This document shows positions 7,536 through 13,319 of a stretch of 15,490 bases of DNA, piece after piece. Origin of the DNA: Rhodospirillaceae bacterium (GTDB taxonomy: Bacteria > Pseudomonadota > Alphaproteobacteria > Rhodospirillales > 2-02-FULL-58-16). A program made the position numbers and the translations under genes. Each line of letters begins with the position of its first letter. Position 1 is the first letter of the stretch. The stretch covers positions 1 through 15,490 of the forward strand of contig DUZD01000038.1 of assembly GCA_013349695.1 (NCBI GenBank). The letters are read 5' to 3'. Below the pieces are notes generated by a model. It ran no database searches. It saw nothing but the letters and a program-made list of their open reading frames with translations, and was not told the origin of the DNA.

Positions 7536-7765
7536 GAGCCATTCTTCAAGTGGATCAAGCAGCATCTATTGCCGGCTCGGTCTACGTCCTCGCCGCCATC
7601 GTCAAGAAGCGCCTCGACCTGGACGCCTCACTCTTTTCACTTTGCTACAGATTCTCCCGAGTAACCCTCTTCGAGAAAATGCCATTACATCAGGCACTGA
7701 CCTTAGGCGGGACCAAATCAGACAACCTCGCAACCAGCAACCAGTTGAATTTATGCGCTCTTTGA
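7536..7765 (+). pseudogene. 3' remnant of an IS4-family transposase, frameshifted
   Basis: Pieces of the C-terminus of an IS4-type (DUF4372-bearing) transposase lie in order but in changing frames: EPFFKWIKQHL (7536-7568), then after an apparent internal deletion AGSVYVLAAIVKKRLDLDAS in another frame (about 7572-7631), then FTLLQIL by a further shift (about 7637-7657), then VTLFEKMPLHQALT and a NQLNL tail ending at a stop at 7763-7765. The FFKWIKQHL, IVKKRL and LQIL-VTLFEKMPL strings are what I remember of this family's end. The N-terminus and the DDE core are absent, so this is a dead element. No terminal inverted repeat or target duplication could be recognised. Confidence 0.72.
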
Positions 7766-7794
7766 CCGGACAGCAGTGGGTTTCAATTACTAAA

Positions 7795-8088
7795 TCAGTC
7801 TCGAACGGTTCTTTCCGGCGGGAACCGCAAGGTGATAACGGTGCCCTTGCCTTTCTTGCTGGTGATTTCAAATGTCCCGCCGTGAAATTCCGTCAATGAT
7901 TTAGCTAGAGGCAGGCCAAGGCCCGTTCCCGCGAATTCGCGGACGTGTGCATTGCCCACCTGCCCGAAATACTCCATGGCCTTGGCGAGTTCCTTTTTGT
8001 TCATGCCGATGCCGCTGTCGGAGACAACAAAAACTATCGAATCATCGCTGTCGGCACGGACGCCGAGGAATACCTCGCCACCCTCGAA
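7795..8088 (-). pseudogene. C-terminal remnant of a sensor histidine kinase (HATPase domain)
   Basis: On the minus strand about 97 codons from near 8088 to the TGA at 7795 read as the end of a histidine-kinase ATPase domain: EGGEVFLGVRADSDDSIVFV, then DSGIGM (G1 box), YFGQVG, GTGLGLPLAKSL (G2 box) and GTFEITSKKGKGTVITLRFP. The N box, the H box with the phospho-accepting His and every sensory part are missing. The frame happens to stay open to 8232, but upstream of about 8085 the translation no longer looks like a kinase and instead opposes a WD40 coding sequence on the other strand. It is therefore a gene remnant, not a short functional kinase. Confidence 0.75.
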
Positions 8089-8364
8089 GGCCATGGGGAC
8101 AACGTCGAGGGTGTCCAGGTGCTCGCCGATGGCCGGATCCTCTCGTGGAGCGATGACCGTACCTTGCGGCTGTGGAGCGGCGAGGGTAAAGCGATATCCA
8201 TGTGGGCGTATCCACCAGCGCCGATCACCCAAGTCCTACCGCACACCACGGTTCCCGGCCGCTTCTGGGTTTGCGCGGGTAAGGAGGTTTTTCTCGTCGA
8301 GAACACGGAAATGCGCCGCAACCTCGATGACGGTAAATCGAAGGCATCCAGCGCCGGGAGATGA
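8074..8364 (+). pseudogene. fragment of a WD40-repeat protein
   Basis: The plus-strand frame from about 8074 reads LATLEGHGDNVEGVQVLADG, RILSWSDDRTLRLWSGEGKA and so on, one clear WD40 blade with the GH and LW-type marks (about 8083-8190), followed by part of a further blade (PGRFWVCAGKEVFLVEN) and a TGA at 8362-8364. The start of the gene and the other blades of a propeller are absent. Nearby upstream in-frame codons (ATG 7945) belong to the antisense of the kinase remnant and are not its start. WD40 arrays of this wording occur in large bacterial STAND/NACHT-type proteins, but nothing of such an NTPase is left here. From 8365 to 8628 I see no recognisable gene. Confidence 0.65.
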
Positions 8365-8628
8365 CCAAAGGTTGAAGACTAGTACAGTGCGGCGGAAGCG
8401 CATGGTCGCAAGGTCCCATGGGCTCCCGGGTTCATAGCGTTTCGGTGGTTTTCCGGTTTTCGGCAACCCGGTTTCGTGGCGACGGGCGTTGTCAACCTGA
8501 ATGCCAAGGTCCGTGGCGGTAAAGCTACACGGAACACAAGCTCCGGCCAATTCCTTCTGGTCATTCCGCCGGCCCCCGGTTTACAAAGTGACGGACCGAG
8601 GAGGGGCACTTTTGGAGAAGTCCGGGCC

Positions 8629-10626
8629 ATGAAGGCGGCGGCGACACGGCAGCGCGTCGGACTGACCTTCCTGGCCCTGGGCATGGCCTTTTTCGTGGCC
8701 GTCAGGCTGGGTTTCCTGGGGACCATCATCCTCGACCGCCCGATCCCCGTGGAACCTGATGACGCCTACAGCTATATCGTCAAAGCGTCGCTGCTCGGCA
8801 GTTGCTTCCTGCAACGCTGTCCGGCTCTTGAGGACTTGAGGGCCCAAACCACGGCGCCTTCGTCCGATCCCTCCGTCTCGAATTCGCGTTTCCGGCAATA
8901 TACCCGGACGCTGTTTCAGTACCATCTTGCGCACTCCACGCTCCTCCTTGCACTTAACTCGGCGGGCATTTCCTGGGAGCGGGCCTATGCCTATGTGCAG
9001 TACGCCGGCCTGGCGTTGCTGGGAATCGCCGCCGGCTATTTCCTTTATGCCATATGGGGAGCTGGCGCGGCCGGCATCGCCATGTTCCTGCTTGCCCTGA
9101 CGCTTTTTCGGGGGCAGGGCATGCACGCCATCGTGCCGAGCAACCTTGTCCTCGGCATCGCCCTCGCCCTCTGGGGAGGCATGGCATTGGAGAAACGGCA
9201 CCCCGTCCTCGTCCTGGGATGCATCGCCGCGATGCTGGCAATGCACCCCATCGGGCGCCTCTACTCGGTCGCGACCCTGCTTTTGCTGGCCGTTTGGACG
9301 CCGAGGCCATGGACGCCCGGTAACTGGGTGGTGCTGGGCGCCGGCGCCGGATTGGTTGCAATCGCCTCGTCCCTGGGCTTCATCTTCGACCGCCCCGCCC
9401 TTTCCATGAGGCCGTTCTGGAACATGGAGGTAGACTACTCGCTGACCCATGCCATTCTCGATAACGCCAGGGCGGGCCATGAGATTCTCCAGGCCTGGGT
9501 CAATAGCCTTGGCGGCCGTTTCGAGGCCGCCTTCGTGGTCCTGCTTGGTTTCATCGCCCTGCCCAAGGAAAAGCGCTTCAACGCCTTCACGCTGACCGCC
9601 GTCCTGGCCGGCATGTGGTTCCTGGGATTCGGCCACGCAATGCCAGGTTACCCGGGAATCACGGTCATCCGCTTGTGGATTCCATTGGGCCTCCTCCTCA
9701 CCGGGGCCGTTGGCTATGTCGCCTGGAGGATTATGGAAATCGCCGCCGGCGGCATGCGCCGGTCTGGGGGCGCCAAATTCCGGGAATTAGCCAGCACCAA
9801 GTTCCTGGTTACCCCGAGGGGCTGGATGACAGGGGCCATGGCGGCCATCGCGCTGCTGCTGGCGCTCTCTTTCGCGGCCATGGCGTTCAACGGTCTGAAT
9901 TTCCTTAGGAGCCATAGCGAGATTCTCCGTAATGCCGACAACCTAGCCTTCGACACGGCCCAACCGGCCAAATTGCTCGCCATGTCCAAGCCGGGCGATG
10001 CCATCTTGTATACCGACGAACTCAGGCTTTACTACTTTCTGACCCATGGCGCCGGTGAGCGGGGCGCCGTCTTCCTGAACGCCGTCATGGGAACCGATCT
10101 CGAAAAATCATGGATAGCGGAGAACGAATCCCTGCGTTATGCCGTGGCCGCAAACCCCATTTTCGAGGGTTCCATGGAACTGGACGGCGGAAAGACCGTC
10201 GAGATCGCCGGTCTGACCACCGATTCCAGTGCCTTGCTGATAAGCAACAAGTCGAGCCGGGAGGGGCATGTCGATGTTACGGTTCCAGATTCCCAGGATG
10301 CGGGAAGGCAGGTAACCTTGAACCTCCCTCCCAACCGGGAGAGCTGGCTTCCCCTCGGCGCCGCTCGCACGGTCCGCGTAAGAGCGGGCGGCGACAGCGC
10401 TACACTGGGGCTTCGCCTGAAAGGCATCAGGGAAACCGAGGGACAAACCACGCATTGGCCCTGGAATTCGGAGATAACCCTGCGGGAGGCCTCCTCTCGC
10501 CCTGGCCGGACGGGCAAGCCGGTGGGGTTCAAATTGAAATGGACGGATACCGGTTTTGAAGACCGGTTGAAGGTTTTCGACGATACCGGCTCCACGGTGA
10601 TGATGAAAATTGCCTCCGGACGATGA
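8629..10626 (+). CDS. multi-span membrane protein, possibly GT-C-type glycosyltransferase
   Basis: Not recognised as a named family. From the ATG at 8629 it has 665 residues. Seen: a first membrane span at about 10-31, a loop with EPDDAYSYIVKASLLGSC (42-59) and a second Cys at 64, then roughly nine further hydrophobic spans between about 121 and 422 (including LALLGIAAGYFLYAIWG, LVLGIALALWGGMAL, VVLGAGAGLVAIASSLG, RLWIPLGLLLTGAVGYVAW and AAIALLLALSFAAMAF), and a soluble C-terminal domain of about 240 residues. An acidic DD pair in the first outward loop of a 10-12-span protein with a soluble C-terminus is the layout of GT-C (ArnT/PMT-like) glycosyltransferases, which use lipid-linked sugar donors; this is inference from layout. 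A GTG at 8476 in the same frame would add 51 unconvincing residues; the ATG has GGAG 11 nt upstream. A galE remnant downstream hints that the region once served sugar metabolism. Confidence 0.7.
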   Translation: MKAAATRQRVGLTFLALGMAFFVAVRLGFLGTIILDRPIPVEPDDAYSYIVKASLLGSCFLQRCPALEDLRAQTTAPSSDPSVSNSRFRQYTRTLFQYHLAHSTLLLALNSAGISWERAYAYVQYAGLALLGIAAGYFLYAIWGAGAAGIAMFLLALTLFRGQGMHAIVPSNLVLGIALALWGGMALEKRHPVLVLGCIAAMLAMHPIGRLYSVATLLLLAVWTPRPWTPGNWVVLGAGAGLVAIASSLGFIFDRPALSMRPFWNMEVDYSLTHAILDNARAGHEILQAWVNSLGGRFEAAFVVLLGFIALPKEKRFNAFTLTAVLAGMWFLGFGHAMPGYPGITVIRLWIPLGLLLTGAVGYVAWRIMEIAAGGMRRSGGAKFRELASTKFLVTPRGWMTGAMAAIALLLALSFAAMAFNGLNFLRSHSEILRNADNLAFDTAQPAKLLAMSKPGDAILYTDELRLYYFLTHGAGERGAVFLNAVMGTDLEKSWIAENESLRYAVAANPIFEGSMELDGGKTVEIAGLTTDSSALLISNKSSREGHVDVTVPDSQDAGRQVTLNLPPNRESWLPLGAARTVRVRAGGDSATLGLRLKGIRETEGQTTHWPWNSEITLREASSRPGRTGKPVGFKLKWTDTGFEDRLKVFDDTGSTVMMKIASGR

Positions 10627-10726
10627 GTTCGGCTTTTCAGTCCGCCCTGTCGCGCCTTTACCGTCTATCCGTAAACATGGGGTGCCTCGAAATCCGATGA
10701 GCGTCAACGCCTCCCTTGGCGCGATA

Positions 10727-10764
10727 GGGGTGGGAAATACAACTTGCCTTGTATTTCCCGCCCC
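10727..10764. repeat. 16-bp stem hairpin between the membrane protein and the galE remnant
   Basis: GGGGTGGGAAATACAA (10727-10742) pairs with TTGTATTTCCCGCCCC (10749-10764) over 16 positions with one G-U pair as RNA and a 6-nt loop (CTTGCC). It begins 100 bp after the stop of the membrane-protein gene. The following bases are TTCAAAAC, not a T-run, so a classical terminator is not supported. It may be a strong transcript-end structure, or the end of an element tied to the deletion next to it. Confidence 0.55.
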
Positions 10765-10793
10765 TTCAAAACAATAGCCGTAATTTTTCCGCT

Positions 10794-10914
10794 GATCCGA
10801 GGTCGTGGTGTCAAGCCATCGCGAATCCGGACCGCCCTGGGCTGGATTCCCCGGTTGGACGATGTGGAGAAGATTCTGAAATCCACCCTCGAACGAGAGC
10901 GCTTGCCGACATGA
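10794..10914 (+). pseudogene. galE: C-terminal remnant of a UDP-glucose 4-epimerase-like gene
   Basis: A plus-strand frame ending at the TGA 10912-10914 reads VKPSRIRTALGWIPRLDDVE then KILKSTLERERLPT. This matches the way GalE proteins end (SRIR..LGW.PR.DDL..I...AL.WE). Just upstream, in a different frame, DPRS (10794-10805) fits the preceding GDP..LV.D part, so a frameshift is also likely. Everything before about 10794 (the NAD-binding Rossmann part and the active site) is absent. The stop overlaps the start of the deacetylase gene as ATGA, the mark of a former operon. A small functional peptide is not excluded, but no good start codon serves this frame. Confidence 0.62.
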
Positions 10915-11840
10915 CCACCTTGCTTTACAGCCATCCGGATTGCGCCCTACACGATCCCGGCGCCGGCCATCCGGAATGCCCGGATCGTCTGCGGGCGGTT
11001 TTGGCCGCCTTTGAGACGGAAGAGTTCGCCCGGCTCGAACGCCGCCAGGCGCCGAAGATCGAGATCGCCGAAATCGAACGAGTGCATCGCCGCCATTACA
11101 TCGAGGCCGTCTTCGCGAAGATGCCGGTATCCGGGCAGCGGCATCTCGATCCCGATACCGCCATCTCGCCGGCCTCGGGCGAAGCGGCGCTGAGAGCCGT
11201 CGGCGCGGTCGTGGCCGCCGTCGACGCCGTCATTGGCGGCGAGGCCGATAACGCCTTTTGCGCCGTGCGCCCGCCGGGCCATCACGCCGAGGCCGACCGT
11301 GCCATGGGCTTCTGCCTGTTCAACAACGTCGCCATCGCCGCCCGGCACGGGCAAGCGGTTTGCGGGCTGAAACGGGTGGCCGTGGTCGATTTCGACGTCC
11401 ATCATGGCAACGGCACCCAGGCCGCTTTCGAAGGCGACGCCGGTCTCTTTTACGCCTCCAGCCATCAATCGCCTTGTTTCCCCGGTACCGGCGCCAGCAC
11501 CGACCGGGGCCGTATCGGCAACATGGTCAACGTTCAACTCGCCCCGGGCGCCGGCTCGGCCGAATTCCGCAAAGGCTACGAAGAGCGCGTTTTCCCGGCC
11601 CTTAGGGATTTCTCACCGGAACTGCTGTTGATTTCGGCGGGCTTCGACGCCCATGCCAGCGACCCCCTGGCGCAAGTGAGGCTGGTGACGGAGGACTACG
11701 GTTGGGTGGCCCGAAATCTTCTCGACATCGCCGCCGAATGCTGCCGGGGAAGGGTGGTGGCGACACTGGAGGGCGGATATGACATGGTGGCCCTCGCCGC
11801 CGCCGCCGCCGCCCTTGCGCGGGCGTTTATGGATGCTTGA
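10911..11840 (+). CDS. histone deacetylase-family amidohydrolase
   Basis: Zn-dependent amidohydrolase of the arginase/deacetylase superfamily; bacterial members remove acyl groups from polyamines, lysines or other small amides, and the substrate here cannot be read from sequence. The 309 residues begin MTTLLYSHPDCALHDPG and carry the class signatures: HPECPDRL near 20-27, RPPGHHAE (about 120-127, the two catalytic His at 124-125), DFDVHHGNGT (about 160-169; Asp 162 and His 164 as Zn ligands), GFDAHASDP (third ligand Asp 246) and LEGGYD (Tyr 290). All metal and catalytic residues are therefore present, and the length is usual for proteobacterial members. The frame is open upstream to a TTG at 10749, but homology begins at 10911, where ATGA overlaps the stop of the galE remnant. 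Shine-Dalgarno is weak (GAGAG, 11 nt), fitting former coupling. xseB follows after 76 bp. Confidence 0.95.
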   Translation: MTTLLYSHPDCALHDPGAGHPECPDRLRAVLAAFETEEFARLERRQAPKIEIAEIERVHRRHYIEAVFAKMPVSGQRHLDPDTAISPASGEAALRAVGAVVAAVDAVIGGEADNAFCAVRPPGHHAEADRAMGFCLFNNVAIAARHGQAVCGLKRVAVVDFDVHHGNGTQAAFEGDAGLFYASSHQSPCFPGTGASTDRGRIGNMVNVQLAPGAGSAEFRKGYEERVFPALRDFSPELLLISAGFDAHASDPLAQVRLVTEDYGWVARNLLDIAAECCRGRVVATLEGGYDMVALAAAAAALARAFMDA

Positions 11841-11916
11841 TTTGCCGGTTGCTCTCGCTCTTCCCGCCGCTTAGTCTAGCTGTTCGATAAGGCCCGCCCC
11901 GCCCGGAGGAACGATC

Positions 11917-12168
11917 TTGGCCAAAAAAACCATTCCGGCGGACATTGCGAAAATGAGCTTCGAGGAGGCGCTCTCGGAGTTGGAAGACATTGTCCGTCGG
12001 CTCGAGGGAGGCAAGGACGACTTGGAGAAATCGATCAAGGCTTACCTCCGCGGCGCCAATCTCAAGAACCATTGCGAGGCCAAACTGCAAGAGGCCAAGG
12101 CGCGGGTAGAGAAAATCGTTCTCGGCCCCGAAAACTCCATTGCCGCCAAACCATTGGGTATGGATTAA
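11917..12168 (+). CDS. xseB: exodeoxyribonuclease VII small subunit
   Basis: Small helical subunit of exonuclease VII, which with XseA degrades single-stranded DNA to oligonucleotides. The 83 residues fit the family length and pattern: SFEEALSELEDIVRRLEGGK, DLEKSIKAYLRGANLKNHCE and KLQEAKARVEKI. The TTG at 11917 is supported by a strong GGAGG with 7-nt spacing; the next candidate, ATG at 11953, would cut into the conserved region. It sits between the deacetylase gene and ispA on the same strand; xseA is not in the window. Confidence 0.95.
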   Translation: MAKKTIPADIAKMSFEEALSELEDIVRRLEGGKDDLEKSIKAYLRGANLKNHCEAKLQEAKARVEKIVLGPENSIAAKPLGMD

Positions 12169-12231
12169 TGTTCAAACAGCCTTCGATCCCTCGCCGAGTG
12201 TTATAACAACTTCGCCAAACACCGGGTTCAA

Positions 12232-12250
12232 GGGGAGCGGGCTGGCGCCG
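12232..12250 (+). repeat. dispersed 19-bp repeat, copy 2
   Basis: Exact second copy, on the opposite strand, of the 19-mer at 6691-6709. It lies 64 bp after the xseB stop. Just downstream (12273-12298) CAAATG and CATTTG could form a loose hairpin. Confidence 0.5.
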
Positions 12251-12353
12251 GCCAATCTTGAAATGATCCAAATGGAAGAAAATGTTTTCCAAACATTTGC
12301 GTCGTGGCGTCCTGGCAGGTTCTCATGAATACTTGCAAGAAGGAACTTTTGTA

Positions 12354-12395
12354 ATGATTCGGGCGAATCCTCATCCATGCGAGGCCGCCAAGTGA
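12354..12395 (+). CDS. possible 13-codon leader ORF upstream of ispA
   Basis: ATG at 12354 with AAGGA 9 nt upstream opens a frame coding MIRANPHPCEAAK and ending in a TGA that overlaps the ispA GTG start as GTGA. The ribosome-binding signal is better than that of the alternative ispA ATG at 12377. It could couple translation into ispA. It is too short to judge by coding statistics, and chance is a real possibility. Confidence 0.3.
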   Translation: MIRANPHPCEAAK

Positions 12396-13282
12396 GCAAT
12401 TTCAGTGACGCCCTTGCCGAAAACGCCGAAGCGGTGACGCAGGTCCTCGGCCATTTTCTCGTAGTGGATGACGAAACCCCCGAGAAATCCTTAACCGAGG
12501 CCATGCGCTATGTCGTCCTTGCCGGCGGCAAGCGGATCCGCCCGTTTCTGGTGACGGCCAGCGCCGGCTTGTTCAACGTCTCCGAATCCTCGGCGTTGAG
12601 GACGGCGGCGGCTGTGGAGATGGTGCATTGCTATTCCCTGGTTCACGACGACTTGCCGGCCATGGACAACGATGAGCTGCGTCGCGGCCAGCCCACTTGC
12701 CATATCAAATACGACGAGGCGACAGCGATTCTGGCGGGCGACGCCCTGTTGACAAAAGCTTTTGAAATTCTGGCTAATCCAGCGACTCATCCCGATCCAA
12801 AAGTCCGCTGCGAACTGATCGAGGAACTGGCCAAGGCCGTTGGCGAAGAAGGCATGGTCGGAGGCCAGATACTCGACTTGCTGTCCAAACAACGGACCCT
12901 CGACAAACCCGAGGTAACGCGGCTGCAACGGATGAAGACAGGGGAACTGATCGCCGTTTCCTGCGAAGCGGGGGCCATTTTGGGCAAGGCGCCCGAGGCC
13001 GTCCGCCATGCGCTTCGCGCCTATGCCCACGACTTGGGCCTTGCCTTTCAGATCGTCGATGACCTTCTAGACGTCGAAGGCAACGAAACCGATGTCGGCA
13101 AGAAGACGGGCAAGGACAAAGCCGCCGGCAAGGCCACCTTCGTTTCCCTTTTAGGCATCGAACATGCCCGCGAACGAGCCGAAATGCTCGCCGAGCAGGC
13201 GGCGCGACACCTTGAAATATTCGAGGAAAAAGCCGACCCTTTGAGAAACTTGGCGCAATTTGTTGTGGAACGCCGGTCCTGA
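12392..13282 (+). CDS. ispA: farnesyl diphosphate synthase (short-chain prenyltransferase)
   Basis: Condenses isopentenyl diphosphate with allylic diphosphates to give farnesyl diphosphate, precursor of quinone side chains, undecaprenyl phosphate and other prenyl lipids. Counting from the GTG at 12392 (296 residues), it has GGKRIRP at about 45-51, the first Asp-rich motif in LVHDDLPAMDND (about 84-95), GDALLTKAF, GGQILDL, the KTGEL segment, and the second Asp-rich motif FQIVDDLLDVEG (about 219-230), then the GKDKAAGKATFVSLLG end region. The DDxxxxD form of the first motif is that of bacterial FPP synthases; a geranylgeranyl product is not excluded. The GTG has GAGG 7 nt upstream, whereas the ATG at 12377 has no visible ribosome site. 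dxs follows after 37 bp. Confidence 0.95.
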   Translation: MSNFSDALAENAEAVTQVLGHFLVVDDETPEKSLTEAMRYVVLAGGKRIRPFLVTASAGLFNVSESSALRTAAAVEMVHCYSLVHDDLPAMDNDELRRGQPTCHIKYDEATAILAGDALLTKAFEILANPATHPDPKVRCELIEELAKAVGEEGMVGGQILDLLSKQRTLDKPEVTRLQRMKTGELIAVSCEAGAILGKAPEAVRHALRAYAHDLGLAFQIVDDLLDVEGNETDVGKKTGKDKAAGKATFVSLLGIEHARERAEMLAEQAARHLEIFEEKADPLRNLAQFVVERRS

Positions 13283-13319
13283 TAGGGTAAAACTCGTTTT
13301 TTTATTTAAGGAAACGGAA

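Noticed and set aside
7945..8082. ATG at 7945 as a true start of the WD40 protein
   Set aside because: The translation up to about 8074 is the complement of kinase coding sequence and has no WD40 character.
8365..8628. Possible coding in the stretch before the membrane protein, on either strand
   Set aside because: Frames are open (for example the GTG at 8476 and the minus frame to 8550) but none gives a recognisable or well-started protein.
8581..9636. 351-codon minus-strand frame opposite the membrane protein
   Set aside because: The plus-strand translation has coherent membrane spans; the opposite one is a charged low-complexity shadow.
10749..10910. TTG at 10749 as the start of the deacetylase
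   Set aside because: It lies in the right arm of a hairpin, and the added 54 residues are out-of-frame reading of the galE remnant.
10947..11537. 196-codon minus-strand frame opposite the deacetylase gene
   Set aside because: The sense strand encodes all catalytic motifs of the deacetylase family; the antisense frame has no support.
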